64,000 nucleotides of DNA, taken from positions 248,001-312,000 of the forward strand of contig NZ_BMIQ01000006.1 of assembly GCF_014642635.1 (NCBI RefSeq), written 5' to 3'. The notes beneath the pieces are model-generated. The model saw only the letters and a program-made list of their open reading frames with translations. It made no database searches and was not told where the DNA came from. Both the position numbers and the translations under genes were made by a program. This document shows positions 35,632-44,310 of the stretch, piece after piece; position 1 is the stretch's first letter, and every line of letters starts with the position of its first letter. Source of the stretch: Aureimonas endophytica (GTDB taxonomy: Bacteria; Pseudomonadota; Alphaproteobacteria; Rhizobiales; Rhizobiaceae).

Positions 35632-37656
35632 TTGGAGACCCTGGCGGAGATCTGGCGAAGCCTGCCCTTCGGCGATTCCGCCCGGCATGCCGAGGCGCTG
35701 ACGCTCGGCGCGACGCGCCTCCTGCGCGCCGGCCGGCCGGGCGACGCCTTCGAGCTGATCGACCGGCGCTGCCGCCTCGCCGAGCGGCCGCGCGCCGCCG
35801 ATCTCGCCATTCGCGCCCTCGCCGCGCGGCTCTGCGGCCTGCCGGACGAGGCGGCGGCGGATCTGGCGCGGGCGGAAGCGGCCGACCCGCTCGACGGCTT
35901 CGTCGCGCTGACGGCCCTGCGCCTCGGGGCGGGCGACCCGGCGGCGCGGCGGATCGTCGAGGCGCCCGGCGCCTCGACCGAGGCCTTGCGCGCGGCGCTC
36001 TCCCATCTCGTCGGCAAGGGCGAGGCCGTCGCCGCGCTCGATTGTCTGGACGGCCGGCTGACCGGCTTCGCCGCCTGGCCGGCCGCCGCCACGGTGGACC
36101 TCGACTGCCTCGGCCCCGGCGGGCTCACGACGACGAGGCTCGTCGGCGATCCCCGCCTGCCTTTCCTTAGCGAAGGCGTCGCGGCCTGCCATGTCGACCT
36201 GCGCCCCGGCTTCGATCCCGAGCGCTTCCGTCTCCGGGAGGGCGAAGCGCTTCTTCTGGAGGACCGGCTCTGGCCGCGCCGCGCCCGCGCGCTCGGCGGC
36301 TCGCGTGCCGGTCCGCCGGCGACGCCCCCGGCCCGCGCCGGGCTCGGCATCGTCGTGCCGGTCCATGGCGACGCAGAGGCGACGCGCGCCTGCCTCGACG
36401 CCCTCCTCGCCGAGACGGCGGGCGTGCCGAACGCTGCCGTCGTCCTCGTCGACGACGCCTCGCCCGACCCGGATGTCGCGCGTCTCGCCGACGAGTTCGC
36501 GGCGGCGGGCCGCGTCCGCCTCGTGCGCAATCCGGCCAATCTCGGCTATGCCGGCGCGGTGCGGCGCGGGCTCGAAGCGCTGGGGCCGGCCCGAGACGTT
36601 CTCCTGCTCAATGCCGACGCGATCCTGCCGGAGGGCGCCCTCGCCCGGCTCGCCGAGGCGGCCTATTCGGCCCCCGATATCGGCTCGGTGACGCCCTTCT
36701 CCAACAATGGCGAATATGCGAGCTTTCCTCGCCATGCCGAAGCCGCGCCCGCCCCGACGCCGGCCGAGGCCCGGCGGATCGACGCGGCGGCGGCGCGCCT
36801 TCATGCCGGGCGGGTGGTCGATCTGCCGAACGGCACGGGCTTCTGCCTCTTCGTGCGCCACGACGCGCTGGCCGCCGCCGGCGGCATGCCGGAAGCCTAT
36901 CGGCGCGGCTATTTCGAGGATGTCGAATTCTGCCTGCGGCTGCGCCGTGCCGGCTTCCGCAATGTCTGCGCGCCCGGCCTCTATGTCGTCCATCACGGCA
37001 CGCGCTCCTTCGGCGCGGCGAAGCGAGCGCTCGCCGTGCGCAACCTCGCCCTGCTGCGCCAGCGCTTTCCGGGCTTCGAGGCGGAATGCGCCGCCTATGC
37101 GGCGGCCGATCCGCTGGGGCCGGCGCGGGCGGCGCTGGCGGCGGCGCTCGGCCTTCCGCCCTCCGCCGCGACTCCTCCGCACCTGCCATCCTCCGACCGC
37201 CCGCTGCCGCAGCGCCCGCCGACCCTCGGCGTCATCGCCGGCCCGCCCGCCCCGGCGACGGACCGCTTCCTGCGCGAGCTCTCCGCCCTGTTGCGCGAGC
37301 GCCGGCCCGAGGCGCGGCTCTGCGTCCTCGGCCGGACGATGGACGATCTGGCGCTTCTCGGGCGCGGCAATGTCTTCGTCACCGGGCCGCTCGCCGAAGC
37401 GGAGATCGGCCCGGCGGCGCGGCGCCACGGCGCCCTCGCGCTGACCGCTCCGCCGGAACTCGCCCGGCACGGCACCGCACTGGCCGCAAACGCCGGCCTT
37501 CCCTTCCTGGCCGCCTCCCCGGCCGACCCCATCCCGACCGATCCGAAGGCCCATGTCCGACACACCCTCCTCGCGCTCGTCGATCGGTTCGCTGATCGCC
37601 TCCCGCCGGCAGCGGCGCCAGGACGGCCCAACGCCCCAAGCCCGGCCCCGGCCTGA
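35632..37656 (+). CDS. GT2-family glycosyltransferase
   Basis: A 674-residue protein. Residues 1-235 form a helical, TPR-like lead; the GT-A domain starts at about 238 with LGIVVPVHGDAEATRACLDA, VLVDDASPDPDVARLADEF, DVLLLNADAILP (DXD equivalent) and FEDVEFCLRLRRAGF. A second, shorter region at the C-terminus (TLGVIAGPPAPATDRFLREL) resembles a degenerate transferase. It should transfer a sugar from a nucleotide donor. The start is a TTG at 35632 with only weak purine content before it; a later GTG start is possible. It overlaps the next gene by 104 bases. Confidence 0.82.
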   Translation: METLAEIWRSLPFGDSARHAEALTLGATRLLRAGRPGDAFELIDRRCRLAERPRAADLAIRALAARLCGLPDEAAADLARAEAADPLDGFVALTALRLGAGDPAARRIVEAPGASTEALRAALSHLVGKGEAVAALDCLDGRLTGFAAWPAAATVDLDCLGPGGLTTTRLVGDPRLPFLSEGVAACHVDLRPGFDPERFRLREGEALLLEDRLWPRRARALGGSRAGPPATPPARAGLGIVVPVHGDAEATRACLDALLAETAGVPNAAVVLVDDASPDPDVARLADEFAAAGRVRLVRNPANLGYAGAVRRGLEALGPARDVLLLNADAILPEGALARLAEAAYSAPDIGSVTPFSNNGEYASFPRHAEAAPAPTPAEARRIDAAAARLHAGRVVDLPNGTGFCLFVRHDALAAAGGMPEAYRRGYFEDVEFCLRLRRAGFRNVCAPGLYVVHHGTRSFGAAKRALAVRNLALLRQRFPGFEAECAAYAAADPLGPARAALAAALGLPPSAATPPHLPSSDRPLPQRPPTLGVIAGPPAPATDRFLRELSALLRERRPEARLCVLGRTMDDLALLGRGNVFVTGPLAEAEIGPAARRHGALALTAPPELARHGTALAANAGLPFLAASPADPIPTDPKAHVRHTLLALVDRFADRLPPAAAPGRPNAPSPAPA

Positions 37657-39952
37657 GACGGGCCGGCTCGTCCGCTTCGCCCGGACCGGCGCGACGGTGC
37701 TGGAAGGCCATGTCTTCGATCCCGCCGAGCCGGATCGCCGCTTCGTCGTCGAACTCCTGCTCGACGGTCTGCCGCTGGCCCTGGCCCGGGCGGAACTCTT
37801 CGTGCCGGACCTTTTCGGCCTCGGCGGCGACGGCTGCCACGGCTTCGCCTTCTCTCTCGATCCCGAAGCCCTGCCGGCCCTGTCGCAAGCCTCGGCGCGC
37901 GTCGCCAACACGCTGGAGCCGGTGGGCGAGGCGCTCGATCTCCAGGCGCCGGGCGGTTTCGCGGCCTCCGCCGCCCCGCTCGGCGCGGTCGAATGGCCGG
38001 GCGGATTGCGGCTCGCCGGCTGGGCGCGGCGCGACGCCTTCGCCTTTCCGCCGCTGATCGAAGCCTTCGCCGACGGCGCGCGGATCGCCGGGGCGCGGGC
38101 CGACCGCTGGCGGAGCATTGCCTTCGGCGCCCGCGAGACGCCGGAGCCCGGCTTCGAACTGACGTTGCCGCGCGAACTCGCCGATGGCCGGCCGCATCGC
38201 ATCGACATCCTCTGCGAGGGCCGCGCCCTGCCCGGCAGTCCGGTCACGGTGATCGCCTTCGCCGATCCGCTGCGCGAGCACCTGTTCGGCCGCGCCGAAA
38301 CGGAGGCCGAGAGCGAGGCGCTGCGCGGTGCCCTTTTCGACGCGAGCTTCCCGGACGCGGTGCCCTTCGCCGCCTTCGCGGAATGGGACCGCCGCTTTCC
38401 GCTCGCCGCGCCGGAGCGCAAGCCGGCCGGCCCCGCCGCCCTCGCCGTGATCGGCGAAGCGGGCGCCGAGGAGACGCTGTCCGGGCCGGGGCTCGACGTC
38501 GCCGGCGGCTGGATCGGCGCCGTTCTGCCGGCGGGAAGCGGGCCGACGCGCTTCGTCCCGGCCGATCTCCTGCGCTTTCTCGGCACGGAAGCGGAACAAT
38601 GCCCGTTCCTCGTCCTCATTCCGGCCGGCGCCCGTCTCCGGCCAGCGGGGCTCGACCGGCTGCTTGCGGCGCTCGAAGCCGCTCCGACGGCGGTGATCGC
38701 CTATGGCGACCTCGCCTTCGCCGGCGAGGATGGCGAGCCGCACCTCCTGGCCTTGCCGGCCTTCGATTATGAGCGCGCCCTCGAACAGGGTCTCGGCGCC
38801 AGCCTCTTCGCCATCCGCCGCGCCGCCGCGCTGGAGGCCGCCCGGCAGGGCATCGACGAGCTCCACCGCCTGTTCCTCTTTCCGCTCGACCGGACCGGGC
38901 CGCGCGGCCGGGCGCATCTCCATATGCCGGGCTGCGGCTTCGTCCTGCCCGCGCCGGCGCCGGTCGTCGCGGAAGCGCTGGCGGCGGCGGCGCGCGATCA
39001 TCTGGCGGCGCGCGGCCTTGCGGCGGAGGTGACGGCCCGGCCGGACGCCATGCTGCCGGCGGTCCGGGTCCGCCGCGCCGCGCCCGCCGCCTCGCTCGGA
39101 CTGATCCTCGATCCCGGCTCCGATGCCGGCCTCGTTCCGCCCGCGCTGGAGGCGCTGGAGGTGACGCGCAAGCGCCATGGCCTTGCCGTTTTCGTCGCGG
39201 CGACGGGCCTCGACGCCGCTTTGCGCGACCGGCTGCGGCTCGACGGGGTCGAGACCGTGGAAAGCGACGCGAGCGCCTCGCCGGCCCGCCGGCTCGGCCG
39301 CGCCGTCGAAGCCGCCGGGAGCGAACTCGTCTGCCTGTTCGACGCGCGGCTGCGGCCAGACGATCCCGACTGGCTGGAAGAGCTTCTGTCCCGGCTCGCG
39401 GAAGGCGATTGCGGCGCCGTCGCGCCCCGGATCGTCGCCGCCTCCGGCCTCGTCACGGAGGCCGGCCGCGTGCTGCGCCCCGCCGGCGCGCCCGTTCCCG
39501 CCTTCGCCGACCGGCGCCAGGGCGATCCCGGCTATGGCGACGCTCTTCTCGTCGCGCGGCAGACGGCGGCGGCGGGACCCGCCTGCCTGTTGACGCGCCG
39601 CGCCGATTTCCTGGCGCTCGGCGGCTTCGATCCGGTGCTGTTTCCCGATCATCTCGGCGCCGAGGACTATTGCCTGAAGCTCCAGGCGCTCGGCCGGCGC
39701 GTGGTCGTCACGCCCGATGCCGTGCTGCGCCGCGCGCCCGGCGCCGACCCCGCCCCCCGCCCGGGCTCGCTCGCCCGCGAGGCGCGGCTTCTGGCGGCGC
39801 GCTGGGCGGGCGTCGTCGCGGGCGATCCGTTCTACAGCCCGCTTCTCGACCGCGGGCCGGCGCCCTTCGCCGGCCTTGCCTGGCCGCCGGGCGATCTCGC
39901 GCCGCGCCGGCCGGACGTGCCGCAGGCCCGCTTCCTGCCGCCCGGCTGGTAG
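37553..39952 (+). CDS. Tandem GT2-like glycosyltransferase
   Basis: A 799-residue protein. A basic, disordered N-terminus is followed by two beta-rich segments (TVLEGHVFDPAEPDRRFVVE), then two GT2-like domains in tandem. The first keeps VIAYGDLAFAGEDGEPHLL and LHMPGCGFVLP in the usual order but lacks the canonical DED; the second has VCLFDARLRPDDPDWLEEL and PDHLGAEDYCLKLQALGRRV. The layout matches O-antigen/exopolysaccharide tandem transferases. Starting at the ATG at 37553 makes it overlap the upstream gene by 104 bases, and no in-frame ATG follows early on; the true start could be a later GTG or CTG. Confidence 0.8.
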   Translation: MSDTPSSRSSIGSLIASRRQRRQDGPTPQARPRPETGRLVRFARTGATVLEGHVFDPAEPDRRFVVELLLDGLPLALARAELFVPDLFGLGGDGCHGFAFSLDPEALPALSQASARVANTLEPVGEALDLQAPGGFAASAAPLGAVEWPGGLRLAGWARRDAFAFPPLIEAFADGARIAGARADRWRSIAFGARETPEPGFELTLPRELADGRPHRIDILCEGRALPGSPVTVIAFADPLREHLFGRAETEAESEALRGALFDASFPDAVPFAAFAEWDRRFPLAAPERKPAGPAALAVIGEAGAEETLSGPGLDVAGGWIGAVLPAGSGPTRFVPADLLRFLGTEAEQCPFLVLIPAGARLRPAGLDRLLAALEAAPTAVIAYGDLAFAGEDGEPHLLALPAFDYERALEQGLGASLFAIRRAAALEAARQGIDELHRLFLFPLDRTGPRGRAHLHMPGCGFVLPAPAPVVAEALAAAARDHLAARGLAAEVTARPDAMLPAVRVRRAAPAASLGLILDPGSDAGLVPPALEALEVTRKRHGLAVFVAATGLDAALRDRLRLDGVETVESDASASPARRLGRAVEAAGSELVCLFDARLRPDDPDWLEELLSRLAEGDCGAVAPRIVAASGLVTEAGRVLRPAGAPVPAFADRRQGDPGYGDALLVARQTAAAGPACLLTRRADFLALGGFDPVLFPDHLGAEDYCLKLQALGRRVVVTPDAVLRRAPGADPAPRPGSLAREARLLAARWAGVVAGDPFYSPLLDRGPAPFAGLAWPPGDLAPRRPDVPQARFLPPGW

Positions 39953-39970
39953 GGCGCGCCGCCCGACGGG

Positions 39971-39984
39971 CAAACGCTCGTTTG
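39971..39984. promoter_or_regulatory. Palindrome upstream of mannitol dehydrogenase gene
   Basis: CAAACG-CT-CGTTTG, a 6-bp inverted repeat around two bases, 107 bases before the ATG of the dehydrogenase gene. It has the CG-rich core common in LacI- or TetR-type operators. Which regulator would bind is unknown; no such gene is adjacent. Confidence 0.4.
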
Positions 39985-40091
39985 GTGGGAAATTGCCCAA
40001 CGGCCGAGCGAATGCCATTGACGGCGGGCGCGCCAGATGGTCCATCGAAACTCGGCCGGGCCGGCAGCGGCCCGTGGAGGAGGAGACCGCC

Positions 40092-41570
40092 ATGACAGCC
40101 AAGCTTTCGCTCGCCGCCCTGCCCGCGCTCGGCAAGGTCGAGGTGCCGACCTACCGGCGCGAGGACCTTTCGCCCGGCATCGTGCATTTCGGCGTCGGCA
40201 ATTTCCACCGCGCCCATCTCGCGGTCTATCTCCACGAACTGTTCCAGAAGGGCGAGAATCGCGACTGGGCGATCGTCGGGGCCGGCGTCCTGCCGTCCGA
40301 TGCCGCGATGAAGGACCGTCTGGCGGCGCAGGACTATCTCTATACGGTGGTCGAGCAGGACCGCGACCGCAATGCCGCGACCGTCCTCGGCGTGATGGTC
40401 GACTTCCTGCCGCCCGGCGATCCGGCGACGACGATCGCGCGGCTGGCGACGCCCGAGATCCGCATCGTCTCGATGACCATCACCGAGGGCGGCTATTTCC
40501 TCGATCCGGCGAAGGGCGTCTTCGACCCGAACCATCCCGCCATGGTCGAGGATGGGCGGAACCCAGACGCGCCGAAGACCGTGTTCGGCCTGATCATCGC
40601 CGGCCTGAAGGCCCGCCGCGCCGCCGGCCTCGCGCCTTTCACCGTCATGTCCTGCGACAACATCCCGAGCAATGGCGAGGTGACGCGCGAGACGCTTTGC
40701 GGCCTCGCCAAGCTGTCCGATCCCGAATTCGCCCATTGGATCGAGGCGAATGTCGCCTTCCCGAACGCCATGGTCGATCGCATCACCCCGGCGACCAATC
40801 CCGGGCAGATCGAGTTCCTGAAGGCCGAGTTCGGGGTGGAGGACGCGGCGCCCGTCTTCTGCGAGGGCTTCCGCCAATGGGTGGTGGAGGACCATTTCCC
40901 GCTCGGCCGCCCCGCCTTCGAGACGGTCGGCGCGCAGTTCGTGCCGGATGTCGCCCCTTACGAGCACATGAAGATCCGCATCCTCAACGGCGGCCATGCG
41001 GCCATCGCCTATCCGGCGGCGCTGATGGACATTCCGCTCGTCCACGAGGCGATGGAGGAGCCGCTGGTCGACCGCTTCCTCGAGAAGCTGGAGACCGAGG
41101 AGATCATCCCGATCGTGCCGCCGGTGCCGGACACGGATCTGCGAGCCTATTTCGGCATCATTCGCGAACGCTTCTCCAATCCGAAGGTGCGCGACACCAT
41201 TCCGCGCCTCGCGCTCGACGGCTCGAACCGACAGCCGAAATTCATCCTGCCCTCGACGCGCGACCGGCTGGCCGCCAACGAGGACGTCGTCGGCCTGTCG
41301 CTCGTCTCGGCGCTCTGGTGCCGCTATCTCGCCGGCACGACGGATTCCGGCGCGCCGATCGAGATCATGGACGTCAATCGCGACCGGCTGCACGCGGCGG
41401 CGGTCAAGGCCAAGGACGATCCGCAGGCCTTCCTGGAGCTGCGCGACATCTTCGGCGATCTCGCCGACGACCCGCGTTTCAAGGCGCGCTTCGCCCATGC
41501 GCTGAAGACGCTCGAGACGAAGGGCACGCGCGCGACGCTGGAAGCCTATCTCGGCGGCACCTTGGTCTGA
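40092..41570 (+). CDS. Mannitol dehydrogenase family protein
   Basis: A 492-residue zinc-independent polyol dehydrogenase. The N-terminus IVHFGVGNFHRAHLAVYLH is the NAD site; the catalytic cluster is Lys294, Asn299 and His302 in KIRILNGGHAAIAY, at the positions expected from Pseudomonas mannitol 2-dehydrogenase. It oxidises D-mannitol to D-fructose, or a related polyol such as arabinitol, sorbitol or a uronate. Strong AGGAGG precedes the ATG. No polyol transporter gene is adjacent; its last 25 bases overlap the convergent lysR gene. Confidence 0.92.
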   Translation: MTAKLSLAALPALGKVEVPTYRREDLSPGIVHFGVGNFHRAHLAVYLHELFQKGENRDWAIVGAGVLPSDAAMKDRLAAQDYLYTVVEQDRDRNAATVLGVMVDFLPPGDPATTIARLATPEIRIVSMTITEGGYFLDPAKGVFDPNHPAMVEDGRNPDAPKTVFGLIIAGLKARRAAGLAPFTVMSCDNIPSNGEVTRETLCGLAKLSDPEFAHWIEANVAFPNAMVDRITPATNPGQIEFLKAEFGVEDAAPVFCEGFRQWVVEDHFPLGRPAFETVGAQFVPDVAPYEHMKIRILNGGHAAIAYPAALMDIPLVHEAMEEPLVDRFLEKLETEEIIPIVPPVPDTDLRAYFGIIRERFSNPKVRDTIPRLALDGSNRQPKFILPSTRDRLAANEDVVGLSLVSALWCRYLAGTTDSGAPIEIMDVNRDRLHAAAVKAKDDPQAFLELRDIFGDLADDPRFKARFAHALKTLETKGTRATLEAYLGGTLV

Positions 41571-42505
41571 GACCCGGCTCGGCCGCCGGCCTCAACCGGC
41601 GGCCCCTCAAGGGAGGGCGCATCGTCGCCGAAGGCGGCGCGCTCGCGGCGGACGAGATCGACGATCCCTTCCGCCACATGGCGCACCGGCGCTAGCGCCG
41701 CCGCGCTCTCATGCGTCACCAGCCAGTAGCTGCGCCGGATGGCGATCTCCGGCAGGATGCGCGTCAGCGCCGCCTCGCGCCGTGCGACGAAGCCGTGCAG
41801 GATGCCGATCCCGGCGCCTGCCGCCACCGCCTCAGCCTGGCCGAGGGCGGAGGAGACCTCGAAGGAGGCCACCCAGCCCGGCATCACGTCGCCGGCATAG
41901 TGAAGGGATTTCGTATAGACGAGATCCTCGACATGGCCGACGAGGCGATGGGCGGCGAGATCGCGCAACTCGCGCGGCCGGCCCTGCTGTTCCAGATAGT
42001 CGGCGCTGGCATAAAGGCCGAGCGTGTAGTCGGTGAGCTTGCGCGACACGAGGCGCCCCTGCGCCGGCCGCTCCAGCGTGATCGCCACATCCGCCTCCCG
42101 CTGCGACAGGGAGAAGCTGCGCGGCACGGGCACGAGCTGGATGACGAGATCGGGATGATCGACCGTCAGACGCCAGAGCCGCGCGGCGAGAAAGGCGGTG
42201 CCGAAGCCGTCCGGCGCCCCGACCCGCACGGTGCCGGCGAGGCGGATGTCCCGGTCGCCGAGCGCGCCGCGCGCCGCCAGCATCTCCGCCTCGATCCGCT
42301 CGGCCGAGGCGAGAAGCGCGACGCCGGCATCGGTCAGGCTGCAGCCCGTCGGCCGGCGCAGGAGCAGCTTGGCGTTGAGACCGGCCTCCAGGCTGTCGAT
42401 GCGGCGCGCCACCGTCGCATGATTGACGCCGAGGCGCTGCGAGGCTGCCAGGATCTGGCCCGTCCGGGCGACGGCGAGAAAGAAGCGCAGATCGTCCCAG
42501 TTCAT
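41546..42505 (-). CDS. LysR family transcriptional regulator
   Basis: A 319-residue LysR protein, residues 1-62 forming the winged helix (MNWDDLRFFLAVARTGQILA; VNHATVARRIDSLEAGLNAK). The effector domain follows. This subgroup (opening NWDDLRFFL) often lies beside mmsA. It is transcribed divergently from mmsA at 42613 with a 107-base gap and probably regulates it. No obvious palindrome was found in the gap. The last 30 residues are Pro/Gly-rich and overlap the convergent dehydrogenase gene. Confidence 0.92.
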   Translation of the reverse strand: MNWDDLRFFLAVARTGQILAASQRLGVNHATVARRIDSLEAGLNAKLLLRRPTGCSLTDAGVALLASAERIEAEMLAARGALGDRDIRLAGTVRVGAPDGFGTAFLAARLWRLTVDHPDLVIQLVPVPRSFSLSQREADVAITLERPAQGRLVSRKLTDYTLGLYASADYLEQQGRPRELRDLAAHRLVGHVEDLVYTKSLHYAGDVMPGWVASFEVSSALGQAEAVAAGAGIGILHGFVARREAALTRILPEIAIRRSYWLVTHESAAALAPVRHVAEGIVDLVRRERAAFGDDAPSLEGPPVEAGGRAGSQTKVPPR

Positions 42506-42612
42506 CGCCGCTCCGAGCGCTTCGATCCATGCACAACGGATGCGCGGAAGATGGCGTTGATTTCAAGTCCCTGCCGGTTCATCCCTGGACCGGACAAGAA
42601 CGGGAGACGGCC

Positions 42613-44109
42613 ATGACCGAGATCGGGCATTTCATCGACGGCGCGCGCGTCGCCGGCACCAGCGGACGCCATGCGGATGTCTTCAACCCGGCCACCGGCC
42701 AGGTGACGGCGCGCGTCGCGCTCGCCTCGAAGGACGAGCTGCAGCGCGCGGTCGACGGCGCCCGCGCCGCGCAGCCGAAATGGGCGGCGACCAATCCGCA
42801 GCGCCGCGCCCGCGTCTTCATGAAGTTCGTCGCGCTTCTCAACGAGAACATGCAGGAACTGGCCGAGCTTCTGTCGTCCGAACACGGCAAGACGGTCGAG
42901 GATTCCAAGGGCGACATCGTGCGCGGCATGGAAGTCGCCGAATTCGTCTGCGGCATCCCGCATCTCATCAAGAGCGAGTTCACCGAGGGCGCCGGCCCCG
43001 GCATCGACATGTATTCGATCCGCCAGCCGGTCGGCATCGGCGCCGGCATCACGCCCTTCAACTTCCCCGCCATGATCCCGATGTGGATGTTCGCGCCGGC
43101 CGTCGCCTGCGGCAACGCCTTCATCCTGAAGCCGTCCGAGCGCGATCCCTCCGTGCCGATGCGCCTCGCCGAGCTGATGATGGAAGCCGGCCTGCCGGCC
43201 GGCATCCTCCAGGTCGTCAACGGCGACAAGGAGGCCGTCGACGGCATCCTCCAGCATCCCGAGATCGGCGCCGTGTCCTTCGTCGGCTCCACCCCGATCG
43301 CCGCCTATGTCTATGCCGAGGCCGCGAAGCACGGCAAGCGCGCCCAGACCTTCGGCGGCGCCAAGAACCACATGATCATCATGCCGGACGCCGATCTCGA
43401 CATGGCGGCCGACGCGCTGATCGGCGCCGGCTACGGCTCGGCCGGCGAGCGCTGCATGGCGATCTCGGTCGCCGTGCCCGTCGGGGAGCAGACGGCCGAC
43501 GCCCTGATCCAGAAGCTCATCCCCAAGGTCGAGGCGCTGAAGATCGGCCCCTATACCGACAGCGCGGCCGATTACGGCCCGGTCGTCACCAAGGCCTCGA
43601 AGGACAAGATCCTGGCGCTGGTCGAGAAGGGCGTCGCGGAAGGCGCCGAGCTCGTGGTCGACGGGCGCGGCTTCAAGATGCAGGGCTACGAGGACGGCTT
43701 CTTCGTCGGCTCCTGCCTCTTCGACCGCGTCACGCCCGAGATGGACATCTATCGCCAGGAGATCTTCGGCCCGGTCCTGTCCGTCGTCCGCGCCAAGGAT
43801 TACGAGGAGGCGCTGTCGCTGCCGACCCGCCACGAATATGGCAATGGCGTCGCGATCTATACGCGCGACGGCGACGCGGCCCGCGACTTCGCCAGCCGGG
43901 TGCCGATCGGCATGATCGGCATCAACGTGCCGATCCCGACGCCCCTCGCCTATCATTCCTTCGGCGGCTGGAAGCGTTCGGCCTTCGGCGATCTCAACCA
44001 GCACGGCCCGGATTCGATCAAGTTCTGGACCCGCACCAAGACCGTCACCTCGCGCTGGCCCTCCGGCATCAAGGCGGGTGCCGAGTTCTCGATGCCCGTG
44101 ATGCGCTGA
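42613..44109 (+). CDS. mmsA: CoA-acylating methylmalonate-semialdehyde dehydrogenase
   Basis: A 498-residue ALDH-superfamily enzyme. The catalytic nucleophile is Cys281 in GERCMAIS; other hallmarks are GITPFNFPAMIPMWMFAPA, SFVGSTPIAAYVY and TFGGAKNHMIIMPDADLD, the last characteristic of MmsA/IolA. It converts methylmalonate or malonate semialdehyde plus CoA to propionyl-CoA or acetyl-CoA in valine or inositol breakdown. The ATG at 42613 gives the family N-terminus IGHFIDGARVAGTSGR; the extra upstream codons lack a ribosome-binding site. Ends in a terminator 16 bases downstream. Probably regulated by the divergent LysR. Confidence 0.94.
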   Translation: MTEIGHFIDGARVAGTSGRHADVFNPATGQVTARVALASKDELQRAVDGARAAQPKWAATNPQRRARVFMKFVALLNENMQELAELLSSEHGKTVEDSKGDIVRGMEVAEFVCGIPHLIKSEFTEGAGPGIDMYSIRQPVGIGAGITPFNFPAMIPMWMFAPAVACGNAFILKPSERDPSVPMRLAELMMEAGLPAGILQVVNGDKEAVDGILQHPEIGAVSFVGSTPIAAYVYAEAAKHGKRAQTFGGAKNHMIIMPDADLDMAADALIGAGYGSAGERCMAISVAVPVGEQTADALIQKLIPKVEALKIGPYTDSAADYGPVVTKASKDKILALVEKGVAEGAELVVDGRGFKMQGYEDGFFVGSCLFDRVTPEMDIYRQEIFGPVLSVVRAKDYEEALSLPTRHEYGNGVAIYTRDGDAARDFASRVPIGMIGINVPIPTPLAYHSFGGWKRSAFGDLNQHGPDSIKFWTRTKTVTSRWPSGIKAGAEFSMPVMR

Positions 44110-44125
44110 CGCCCGAAGCGAAACG

Positions 44126-44158
44126 GCCGGCCGCTCCCGAACCGGGCGGCCGGCTTTT
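44126..44158 (+). terminator. Rho-independent terminator of mmsA
   Basis: GCCGGCCGC, an 11-base loop, GCGGCCGGC, then TTTT, beginning 16 bases after the mmsA stop. A 9-bp perfect GC stem with a U-tract is a textbook intrinsic terminator. Confidence 0.85.
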
Positions 44159-44310
44159 GGCATTCACCCTGCCGGCCTCGCCCCGATCCATGGGCGGCAA
44201 AATGTCCGGGGCCGACTGATCCTTCGCGCTCTCGCCCTAACTCGCCTTCCGTGCGCTGGAGACGACGCGGCCCCTTCCGAGGCCCGGCTCCGGCGCGTGG
44301 CGGAGGGACG

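Noticed and set aside
39717-40091. N-terminal extension of the mannitol dehydrogenase
   Set aside because: The extra codons run through the glycosyltransferase gene and the intergenic region; AGGAGG places the start at 40092.
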